This document shows, piece after piece, positions 11,201 to 22,200 of a DNA stretch of 64,000 nucleotides. Location: positions 150,001 through 214,000 of the forward strand of contig JAEQBH010002436.1 of NCBI GenBank assembly GCA_016808115.1, in the 5' to 3' direction. The notes under the pieces are model-generated. The model was not told the DNA's origin. It ran no database searches and saw nothing but the letters and a program-made list of their open reading frames with translations. A program made the translations under genes and the position numbers. Each line of letters starts with the position of its first letter. Position 1 is the stretch's first letter. This DNA comes from Tetrastigma voinierianum (taxonomy: Eukaryota > Streptophyta > Magnoliopsida > Vitales > Vitaceae).

Positions 11201-14200
11201 ATTGAATTATAATCATAAGACCTCATTAAAGAATAAATACATACCAAATATTATTATATTTAGGTCAAAATATTGAGTTTGATTTTTAATCTACATTTTG
11301 AACCTCTTATTTGTGTTCTGTTCAATTCTCCTAAACTTTATCATAGTTCTCCTATCCCAAGTAAAGAAAGGCAATTTCTCAAATTAGAGATGACCCATTT
11401 GAGAAAAATTTAGGGAAAAATAATGAGACATCAATTATTAATAATGGAAGATTAGTTATTAAGAATGAGAAATGGGTATTTCTAAATATTCTAAGAAAAT
11501 AATTGTTTTTTATTAAATATTACTATAACATATTATAAATACTACCATAATACAAACAAATTCATAACAACATTCTAATATATTATAATGGTGATTACAA
11601 TACAAGATGATAAGATTAAACTAAAAACAATTATTTTTTAAAACCACGTACTCAAACAAACTGTCATTCTTAATCATCGATATCCCATATCCTATTATTT
11701 TTATACAGATACTAATACATACCTTTCCCAAAAAATTATCTTTCTACTCATTTGGGTTCTTGTCCATTGCCTTAACATATGGTTGGGAATATGCACCTAA
11801 TCTAAGGATATTTCTTAAAAAGGAAAGAATAACACGTTACACATGATTTGTGAATCAAGCTCAATTAGAACATGGCATAAGAGTAGTTTGAAAAAAAAAG
11901 GGTCTAAAAAAGGGGATATCTTCATATCACATGTGATGTTGTCTCGTATAAATAAGAGAGAAAGAATAGAAAAGCTGATAAGATCCCAACAAGATTGCAT
12001 GTGGGTGAGAAAGAAGATAACACACCCATAAGCATGTGGGAGAAGAGGGACACCAAATGTGCCCCAATAAATATACTGTAAAAAAAATTGTATTCCCATA
12101 TCCAATCTAATTTATCCTAATCAGTTATCCCTCAATATCCTTCCTCTCCTCTTCTCATGTGATCACAAATATAATATATACCTTCAATGCATCATCTTTT
12201 TTGTCAAAATCTGAGGGCTCCGGGCCCATTGATTTGCTCTTGATGTGACCCACATTATGACGAGATGCTTTCATCATCTTTGTCCATCCATTAAAATATA
12301 TAGTATAGGAAAAATATAAAATAAATGGACCCTTGACTAAATTTTAAGGAATATCTTTTATTTTTCCTTACTAGTTATAATCAAATATTTTTTTACAACT
12401 TACAAGACAAGACGTAAAATGCAATTCCTCATTTCCCTTCTTTTTTCCTTTTTTACAAACTTTGACTACTCTATTTAAAAAGTGCTTTCACTTTCTAAAT
12501 GAAATCCAAACCAACAACTTCCAGTGAATAGCTCTGGTCCTATTTTTGAGCTTTAATCTATAATTCATCAGTTTAAATTTTATTTATGTGACTGAAAGAT
12601 TTGGTTCTAGAACTGTTAATTTCAAGTTTCATGTGATTTGTTGAGGTACTTGCCTAAGCTGATCATGACACTCAAAAGTTATAAAAAAAAAATTAATGGA
12701 ATACAGATTGTTTATAGTGGAGCAACCAACAAATATTAAAAGCATTTAGTCAGAGAGAAGAAAACATACTGGGTGGCACGTAGAGGCAGAGTCAGAGAAT
12801 TGACAATACATGAAATAATGGCACATGCAGCAGAAAAGAAATGGTTGAAATGAGGATGATGATGATGTTGGATGAAAGGAGGAGGAGGTATGCTTTCCCA
12901 CTTGAGGGTGGTATGAGTATGAATACATATTATTATTAGCAGCCCACAGAGACAACTTTTGTGGGCTGCTTTTCTCATGTTTGGTTCTCTCTGTTTTTTC
13001 TCTGGAAGTATATGTCTACATTTTGGAATAAATAGACAAGGACGTACCCCTTCACAGCTTCACTAGAAAGCTGCAACATGGTGGTGGTGGTGGTGGAGTT
13101 CCAAGGATTTGATGGCAACCATAACAAATGAGCGGTAAATCTCTTCTAATGAATCTCACTCGTCCTTTCAGATTGCTTCCCCTATGGGATTATCCACTTA
13201 CCGACAATATCCGTAAACACCACAACTGATAAAAAGGACATAGAAGAAAGGACGAATGTGAGTTTCTATATTTCATTTATGTATTTATCTCAAAATTGGA
13301 ATGATTCATGTAGCTCCTACACTTACTGTCTGAAAATAATTTCACATTTCCAGGTATGGGAAACATTATGATTTTTTAATACCCTGTTTTAAAATAATTA
13401 CTTTTTTTCTTCCTCACTGATTTTTTTTTCAATCTTTGAATAATGGGAAAAGCATGTATCCATAATACAAAAATAAAGAGACATAAGTGATCAAAACAAA
13501 ATAAATGATCAAAGACATTTAGCTTAAAGAGCATCATTTTAAATATTATCATAATATATCGCTAATACTAATATAATATACTACAGCTTATGTTAATAGC
13601 TTATAGTATATTATTATAGTATTTAAGCAATATTTTATGATTATATTTAATCAAAAGATAATTATTTTTAACATATACTAAGCACCATTTTCATTCTTTA
13701 CCATTATATCCATTACTTTGCTAGATAGCCAGACATACACGCAAGGTCTTTTCGAATTAATGCAACCTCGTGAATAATCTCAATCGTTTCACGATCGCGG
13801 TTATAAAAACGTCGCCATAATCACTACGAATTACTATCATAAATCGATAACGTAAAACACTACAATCAATTACGAAATATTGACGATAAAATGTGACAGC
13901 TGAATGAGCAAGTTTCTCGTGACACAAGACGCCTACAATCAACGAACGACCATTGGATAAATCGGTTTGAATGAATATACTACAATCAATTATAGAAAGA
14001 TTAATTAATAAATCGATGGAATGAAAACATCACAATCATCAACTCTCTCTCTCTCTCTATATATATATAGTTAAATTATGTTAAATACTTGTAAATTTTG
14101 AAAAAGATCTCCCTCAATCGTTTTCACTCTTTTTTTTTTCTTTTTTCTTTTTTTACACATTTTCACCATTTTTTGTTTCGAGAAATGTCATTAACCCATT

Positions 14201-16110
14201 TCTCTCTCATTTTTATAACTCTCGTTTTGTTTAGATAAAAATCAATCTATGAAGTCCTTGCTGGATTATTAATCCAGTTGTTGACTCATATATGATTAAT
14301 TTGTATTGTGAATCTAAAGGAATTTAATTAGCCTAATTCAAGTGATCTGCTGAATATTGATTTTTTATTTGAAAGACTTTTATATATTAGGTTGCAATGT
14401 AGTCCTCTTACATGTAGAGACATAATATTTTTATTTTGATAATGAGCTCAAATTATTCAAGATATTGATTCTAGTGAAATTAAAGCATCCATTCATTAAA
14501 AAAGAAACAAAGAAAACTTGAAGAACTATCTCTTAACAACGTTGCAATTTGAAAGACTAAAACTGATTTGATTCAAATTTATTCACCATCAATGGATTCA
14601 GATATACTTCCATAAAATCATTTTATAATTCGTAATGATTCAGCATGAATGATCTTATGGATGATGGTTTTCACTGTAAAATTTAATTTTCTTTCATCTG
14701 TTCTTCCATAAAGGAACCAAGATCAAAAGGTTTTCTGCTTTTTCTTTTCCTCTTTCGATTTCTTCCTCAATTTGTTTTTTCCTTGGGCCCTTTTACAATA
14801 ATTTTTCGTTGGAGAATTTGGCTTCGTTTCTTGTTTGAATTTCTGAAGATTTTTGTTAGTGTTTTTGTTCTTTTCAATGAGTTCCAGCAGGTCTCGAATT
14901 TTTGTTAAAAAAGTTTGTTTTTTTTTTTTCATTAGTATCTCATTTGTAGTTTTCTGCATTTTACATTGGGGAATGTTTTCAATTCGGTGTTTTATAATAT
15001 GAAAAAGAAACTTAACCTCAATGAAACTATTTATAAGTGTGGCTTAATTACCATGGTATAAATTCAAGTTGTTACAATCAATTTCTTTCTAAATAAAAAT
15101 AAAAACTACTTAAGTGAAATTCTTTATAGCTTTGACACAGTTCAAAGAATCAAATCATGAGAAATTCACCTTATTAAGTTTTTTTTTTTCTTTTGGACCA
15201 AACTAAGCTTTTGTGCACCTCGAGTAAATATCCATAGTGAAAAATGAATCTAATAAAAGAAATTCATCTCATGGTATAGTTCAACTTAATTATATTGTTT
15301 AATTAATTATTATATTATCAATAGATTCAAATAAATTAAATTAACATAATTTTACATTTGAATCACATCAGTAACGTATCTGCAATATGATAATTTATTT
15401 TATTTTGATAAATGTTACAATAGCATACTGGGAATAAATTAAGTTATTAAAATCCAATATTGTACAAAATAGAACTAAAGATTTTCTTATTGCATATTCC
15501 CTTCAACATAAGCATGGAATGCAAGTCTTTATTTCTCTTCTACTAGACATTACACGGACAAAATGGCCACTAAGGGTCTTAGAAAGAAATTAGCATGATG
15601 TATTTTTTTTTCTCTTTAGGCAGCCTCCCTCATTCCAAGAAAAATATATACTTAATATATATTTTTAATTAATTAATATATTTCACTATATTCAAGTGAA
15701 TTAACCTAACCTAATTATACATTTGAATCATTTAATATTTGCATGTGGGTTAACTTTAAATTAATTATCTAAATTATTCATTATTTATATCAATTCAACA
15801 TTTATTTTATATTCAAGTTAAATTAGGACCCCACAATAAATATATGTAAGAACAGACCACTCTAGGTGCACAGTTATTAATCTTCCAGGGAATATGATAG
15901 AATTCATCTACTATTTACAGTAGAACTTTTTACTATTGACAATATACAAAGTCCAAAACTTAGAAACACTGGATCTTTTTTCATATTAGTGCTATGATTC
16001 ACCTTCTTTCTCATTCTTTAGATATGCACGAAAATAATCCAAAATACTATATAAGATAACTATTAAGTTTTATTTGGGGAATCCTTGTATGTATAAGGGG
16101 AATCCTTGAA
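8240..16110. other. Long AT-rich gene-free stretch
   Basis: There are many short open frames but none with a recognisable domain; several are low-complexity (Lys-rich at about 14723-14959, minus strand) or lie in CT tracts. Small items seen: a CT/TA microsatellite at about 14045-14069; GGT repeats at 13081-13096; and a patch with unusually many CG dinucleotides at 13755-13960 in otherwise CG-poor DNA. I see no gene or transposon here that I can support. Confidence 0.45.
13158..13265 (+). other. Inverted repeat with ~75-nt loop
   Basis: CTCACTCGTCCTTTC at about 13158-13172 can pair with GAAAGGACGAATGTGAG at about 13246-13262, giving a stem of about 15 bp with one bulge and a loop that contains no other strong pairing by eye. 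It could be a chance hairpin, a decayed MITE or a small-RNA precursor; nothing else supports the last. Confidence 0.3.
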
Positions 16111-16120
16111 TCAAATGACG

Positions 16121-16275
16121 GACGGGTAACTCAGTTGGTCAACTTGGTCTAAGGCCTTAAGGTTTAACGGCCTAATGGTCATCTATTCGAGTGCTATCAA
16201 GGAGGTTGACTTTAAGGGGAGTCAGTAGAAAATTTAAATAAATTACAGACATAGAGGGAAAAAAAGTGTCCAGAC
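16121..16275 (+). mobile_element. tRNA-derived SINE-like patch
   Basis: GTAACTCAGTTGGT (16126-16139) resembles a Pol III A box, and TATTCGAGTGC (about 16184-16194) resembles a B box about 45 nt downstream, the spacing of a tRNA. The body does not fold into an intact tRNA by inspection, so this looks like a tRNA-derived SINE or a tRNA relic. An A-rich stretch follows at 16225-16265. Confidence 0.4.
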
Positions 16276-17866
16276 TTTTTCTCATTGAGGGAAAACCCTT
16301 GTTTAGTTTGAACAGAACGAACAAAATGAAATTCTAGCAGTAGACAGTTGACTTAGAATAAAAAGAGAAGCAGAGATGGCTAAAACAAAAAGGAAATGAA
16401 GGAACCAGAACCAAATCATAACAACTAGAAAAGAACAACATTAATCAAAGTGTAGTAACTAAATGTGGCAGGCATGGCATCACCAAAAACACTTGGCCGG
16501 GTCTTTATCAAACCGTTGGTTGGATGTAGGGACCAGTTTTCTAAACTCTGCATTTCCCCTACATTGATGGATTTCAGCTTTACGCAATCCCTAAGAATAA
16601 GCTAGCTTCTCAAGCAACCCATTAAAAAAATTAAAAATAAAGAAAAAATAAAATAGCATCATATCTTCAACATCCTCTAATCCCTTTTGTTCCTATGTAC
16701 TACCACCACCACCTTCACTCAATCAGGTGGGGATACATACACTTTTTCTTTTCTTTTTATAAAGGCCAAAACAATCAAGATCCCCCTCCCTTACAATATT
16801 CCCACACTCAATTCTCTAGTTGACGACAAACTACCATAACAACCAACTTAACTACCTCTATTTTTTTACACAAAAGGTGGTCGGAATCAATATGTTGTGG
16901 GAGTGGGAGAGTGATATTTTAGAATTTTATCAATAAGAATTATAGAAATCCCCCACCCACCTCAAGCATGCAATCTTAACTCAAATCTTAACCCATCATC
17001 TATTGTAAACCCATCCCCCCAACATTCAAGCTATGATCTTTACTAGTCAATTTGGTTTTTACCAACCTTTCCAAGTAGTGACAATATTGAAACTACATAT
17101 TGATACATGTGCTGATAAAATACAGGTTGATTTTCTTGTGAATTTACTCAATGTCTTAATGTAATTTAAGCAGATGGAACAGCCCAAAACATCCAGGGAT
17201 CATACACAAATCCTAAAATGGAGAGTTGGATAATTCTCAACACAGAAAATATTGAAACTATTCAGAGGCTTGTTAAGTGAATGCTTTCTGCTCTATCCAC
17301 TTTCTTTTTTTTTCTTAAAAAAAAATGCTTATTTTACTCAAGATGAAGTGCCAAATTTACTTGCAGCAAATATTATCACACGCTTTTAAACAATCACCTC
17401 AAATAAAATAGCAACCAAATCAATTTCCAGGGCAATCATTTCTTTGCTTCTTACTTGTTAGAAAGAAGGGCGAAAAGTTCAGGAGGGGAACTTGATTTCC
17501 ATATCTGTGATACCATCCTGCAACAAATTTACAAACTTAGCTACTGACATCTCTGAGATTAAGACACTTCCCGTAAATTTCAGTGGAAGAGTGATTTCCA
17601 TTAATTCTTACAAGAAAAAAAAAATCAAGATAGAAGAATGAAATATGCTCCTCACCACAATTAGCATACTTACTCCCAACTGTTGCTTAATTACCACTAG
17701 ACTTAAAAAAAAAAAAAGGAAAATCCCGAAAGATAAATATCAAAACACTACAGGGCATATACTTAACAGAAAATTTGGATCATCTGCCATAAAATACTTG
17801 GTTGACTAAACTCTGTCAAATGTATCAACATCAACTAAAAATACAGGGAAATTTTCCGAAAGAAAA

Positions 17867-17912
17867 TTGCAAGTGTAAGCATTTAGTTTCTTTGCAAGTG
17901 TAAGCATTTAGT
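17867..17912. repeat. Short tandem duplication
   Basis: TTGCAAGTGTAAGCATTTAGT occurs twice, at 17867 and about 17892, separated by a few T-rich bases. It lies just beyond the 3' end of the DCD gene. Confidence 0.7.
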
Positions 17913-18342
17913 ATGGTGAATGAAACTATCAAAGCTTCTTTAGCAATGACCAGTAAATAGGAAGAATAAACACTGTATCTTTGTTCAGATGCAATCCTTC
18001 ACTATGATTCTATGACTAACATTTTTACTCCTTAGCATATAACATGACTAAATAAGAGTGCATTTATCAAATATAATGAATGAACAATAAAATTTTTAAA
18101 AGCCAAAAATAGTTCTTAGCTTCTAAAAGTTATCCCAGCAGCAAACATATAGTCCATTAAACCCGCCAATCGGGCTGGCTAACAACAAAGCTGACCATGC
18201 TGAGAAAAAAAAAAGAGAGAATTCAACATGCTCCATTAAACTCAACAAAATGCAGTAAATGTCAGACAATCAAAACCAATCTAAAGAGGTTTCTCCCTAC
18301 CAAATCCCGTTTAATTCATACAAGTCAGATGTTTAAGTATCC

Positions 18343-18448
18343 AGTAATAAGCAGCATTAAGCCAACCTATTACCAAATAAGACCTGTTCAGGAAAAGTAA
18401 TAAGCAGCATTAGCTAACCTAATACCGAATAAGAACTGTTCAGGAAAA
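18343..18448. repeat. 53-bp tandem duplication in the DCD gene's 3' UTR region
   Basis: Two copies start GTAATAAGCAGCATTA (18343 and 18396) and each runs through a CCTATTACC/CCTAATACC segment to CTGTTCAGGAAAA. The duplication lies 40-145 bp beyond the stop codon of the DCD gene on the minus strand, so it is probably within its 3' UTR. Confidence 0.8.
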
Positions 18449-18486
18449 TAGAACAACAGATTTTCCCCATCTCAGACTGGGATCTA

Positions 18487-19251
18487 TTAACGATACGATG
18501 ACCGAAGAAGATAATCAGGTTGACGGCCAGCAGAAAGGTATTCAGATGAGCGATCAGCAAGAGAATAGTATTCCGGTGGAGGACGGTGCTCAGATGATGG
18601 ACCAATTGGAGGATAATATTCAGGTCGAAGACCTGCAGGTGGATGGTGTTCAATTGATGGGGGGACAGCTGGAGGATAATATTCAGGTCGAAGACCTGCA
18701 GGAGGATGGTGTTCGATTGATGGGCCAGCCGGAGGATAATATTCAGGTCGAAGACCTGTAGGAGGATGAAGTCCAGTCGGCAGGCCACCAGAATATTTCA
18801 GATCATGGGACAGAGGAAGTTCTCTGTATCGTGCATAGGGATCACGGTAATCAATATCATCTCGATGCCTCACTTCCAAGTCTAAATACTGTTGGTCATA
18901 ACCACCAAGGAGAGGTTCTCTTCTGTAGACTTCCCTTTCTGATGGCCTTCTATAAGCATATGATGGTGGAGGGATTGCAGCAGCTGGCAGGAGAGGCAAT
19001 GGGACTTGCAGAGGCCGAGAAGTTCTTGGAGATACATAAACCTCCCTCTCATAGCGAGCAGGTGGCTCCCTCTCATATCGAGCAGTAGGCTCCTTATACA
19101 GACGGTCAGGGTGCCTTTCTTCTTCCCGACCTAGCCGGGGTCTTCTCCGCCGGTCTGAAACTGTTCGGGCTTCTCTTCTAAGACTTTTTCCCGAACTCTT
19201 AGACTTGGAACCCTTGCCAGCTGCGTGGAAGAGCTTGCACAGATTCTTTAC
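18487..19251 (-). CDS. DCD gene last exon: DCD end, basic linker, Pro/Tyr repeat tail
   Basis: This exon opens in phase 0 with VKNLCKLFHAAGKGSK after a TCAATAG acceptor and runs 254 codons to TAA at 18487. The order is: the last DCD strand; a Ser/Lys/Arg segment (SDRRRRPRLGREEE), possibly a nuclear signal; two copies of ARYERE; PLPLLPAAAIPPPSYAYRR; then a tandem Pro/Tyr array of GLRPEYYPP and SIEHHPPA units; and the end LLRSSYR. The tail is low-complexity and probably disordered. The GC-rich sequence and long clean frame make it the best-preserved host coding exon in the window. Confidence 0.85.
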   Translation of the reverse strand, partial: VKNLCKLFHAAGKGSKSKSSGKSLRREARTVSDRRRRPRLGREEERHPDRLYKEPTARYEREPPARYEREVYVSPRTSRPLQVPLPLLPAAAIPPPSYAYRRPSEREVYRREPLLGGYDQQYLDLEVRHRDDIDYRDPYARYRELPLSHDLKYSGGLPTGLHPPTGLRPEYYPPAGPSIEHHPPAGLRPEYYPPAVPPSIEHHPPAGLRPEYYPPIGPSSEHRPPPEYYSLADRSSEYLSAGRQPDYLLRSSYR

Positions 19252-22200
19252 CTATTGATAGGTATATAATGCAATCACCATTTGGCATCAGATGCAGGAG
19301 AAGAAGTTTAGCTACTTCGATGCTAAGATTTTAGATCTAAATATGTACAAAGAAGAGAAAGTCCAACCTGATCTGAATTCAATTCACAGTTGAACTTGTT
19401 CTTCTTATAGTAGTTATCTTTGATGACCTTCTTGAACTTTTCCTCAGCCAATGGCAAGCAATCCTCCAAAACGGAGAACCGGACCTACAAAAAAGACAAT
19501 TTTGAATACTTCAATAATGATAAAAAAAAATGCTCTCAGTAATTAAGTTAATTCTCCATTTCTTATATAAGTGTTCTAAACCAAGTTTACAAAAATGCCA
19601 GACAAAAAAATATGTTCTAACAGCAGTGACCAAAACAAAATGATGCTAAGGCCTGGATAAAACCCATACTGATACATGAGACTGCATGGAGCAATACCGA
19701 TATACTAGTTTCCTTTCTTTAATAGGTGAGATAGGGCTCCAATTAATGTGTTAAAAGTAAAATTAAAAAGAAGAGGGCCACTTCATCTTTCAGCTACCTA
19801 ATAAGAATTACATCCACGTGAATAAATAAACAAAAAAACAAGTGATGTCCTGACTAAATGGAATTGCATCTAAATACATCAAATATTACATATGATCTAC
19901 CTTTAACACATGCGACTACTCATTTTCCACCATAGAAACACATAGAAAATCGATCAGTCAAAAACAAACATCAATCTTCCCTATCAATAAAGCTCACTTT
20001 TATCATAAAGAGCGACTTTGTCTTGGTAAGGCACTGAGAGAAAGAACTTCAAGTTCTGCACATAGAAAACCTAAAGAAAAACTTAAGCCCGAGAGACTTT
20101 CATCACCCTTTGACCCCATATGCTAGAACACTTGTAAGACAGCTTGATCCTCCAAATAGAAGATCTCAAACACTTGAAAGATAATCCAATCATGATTCTG
20201 TCATTACTTCTATCATTTTTATGCTCCTTTCATTCTGCCTCAAGCCAGCCATCCACTAGTTATCCTGCCTAACAAATTGAAGGGATGCTTTACTGACAAC
20301 AACACATTAGGTTGTTTTCTTGAGAATGCCCCATATTTCTCGAATGAAACAAAACCCCAAAACAACCACACTTTCCATCTGTAAGCTCTGTAATTCAAGT
20401 AGAATATGAAAAATATGAAAGGCAAGGTTGACACACCATCTCTACAATTCTTCCAATGGATAGTATTATGTTAGGTTGACACAAATGCCAAACCTAGCTA
20501 GGATATCCAAATGCTCCATAGATCCACAAAGAGTAAGAGTCTGCATAATAGTTGATAAGGGCTCTCCCTTACTTTATCCATAAGTGAAGACAAGGCATAA
20601 ATCCTCTTGAAAATGTAATTCTTAATATAGTACTAATTTTTAAATAGATAAATCAAGAAAATATATAAAAAGCTTGAAAAGAAAATTCAAAGTACATATG
20701 AAGTCTAAAGGGGGGAGAGGCTTACACTTATTCAATGCACCCTGTCCATTCTTCCTATTTACTTCATGTCCCTCTTCTGGATCCCAAGATTGATGTGCAA
20801 GAAATTAGGAAAAATTCACAGGGATTTTCGGTGGGGGTGGTAACTTGGATTAACAGTCTCATTTGGTCAAATGGGCCATGGTGTGTACAAATAAAAGAGC
20901 AAGGTGAACAAAGCCCTGGTGGGCAAGTGGTATTGGCGGTTTGCCAATGAGAGGGACACTTGGTGGAGGACTGCTATTTCAAAGAAGTTTGGAGAAGCAC
21001 ATGGGGGTGGTGTTAAGTGTGAACAGGGGAAGTTTTGGGACTGGTTTGTGGAAAGAAATCAGGAAAAAGTGGGAAACACTCTATGGTAATACTGATTTTG
21101 ATTGAAACGGAGGTGTTAGCTTCTGAAGGACTTATGGTGTGGGGATGAGGCTTTATGCTCTACTTTTCCTATACTGTTCAATCTGGTTGTTCATAAAGAG
21201 GCTATAGTGAGGGATGTGTGGGACAACAGTGGGGGAGGTGGAGGTTCATTACCCTACTTCACTAGATCTTTTAATGATTTGGAAATGGTGGAGGTGGAGA
21301 ACTGATTACATATTATTCAGCCTATGAAATTTATTCTGATTCTGGAGGATAAGATGATTTGGAAGGAGAACAAAGCTGGTAGCTACTCAGTAAAACTAAT
21401 GTACGGGTTGCTGAATTTCGACACTCCAATGTCCTTCCATGTTCAGTCTATTTGGAATCCCTTGGTACCGATAAGGGTGGGTTTTTTTTCTTTTTTTGCT
21501 TGGGAGGCTTCTTGGGGCAAGGTCTTGACTTTGGACCAACTCAAACAAAGGGGAAGACCACTTGCCAGTAGGTGCTTTCTTTGTGAGGGTGAGGAGGAGA
21601 CTGTGAGCACCTCCCTTCAACAAAGACTTTCTAACCTTCCTTTCTTTTCCATATCATATACAAATATGACCAATAAGCAAGTAAAAAGAGAGGACAATAT
21701 AAATCAACCACCTAATCTGGTCACCTCTCACCCTAAAAAAACTAGAATGCCCCTAAGCAATTCTTTACCTCTACTGCTTCCAAAATTAAGAATCTTCCCA
21801 CTCCTACACTCCTCACCACAAGAACAGGCAATTGATGCACAATTGATTCTTGATAACCTTCCTTTCTTTTCCATAACATATGCAAATAAGGCCAATAAGC
21901 AAGTAAAAAGAGAGGACGATATAAATCAACCACCTAATTTGGTCACCTCTCACCATAAAAAAACTAGAATGCCCATAAGCAATTCTTTACCTCTACTGCT
22001 TCCAAAATTAAGAATCTTCCCACTCCTACACTCCTCACCACAAGAACGGGCAATTGATGCACATTTGATTCTTGTAAGTAGACTAAATCTTCCTCCAAGA
22101 CCCTTCAACAAAGACTTTATAACCTTCCTTTCTTTTCCATAACATGTACCCCTCCCGATACATTCCAAGATACACTAAACATCTTCTCATGCAAAGATCT

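Noticed and set aside
12736..12978. Two overlapping minus-strand frames with His- and Ser-rich runs
   Set aside because: Both are translations of GAT/GAG-type simple sequence (12850-12890); neither has a domain.
13158..13265. microRNA precursor
   Set aside because: The stem is short and the loop large; no known mature miRNA sequence was recognised. Kept only as an inverted repeat.
14723..14959. Lys-rich minus-strand frame of 78 codons
   Set aside because: It comes from a T/C-rich low-complexity stretch on the plus strand; no homology or gene signals.
18498..18761. Plus-strand open frame rich in Gln, Asp and Glu
   Set aside because: It is the antisense shadow of the Pro/Tyr repeat array of the DCD gene; the minus frame is continuous with DCD exons and has splice sites.
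21324..22142. Open frame of 272 codons, among the longest in the window
   Set aside because: Its first third is LINE zf-RVT sequence and the rest is the translation of a tandem duplication with repeated segments; it has no start context or conservation as a unit.
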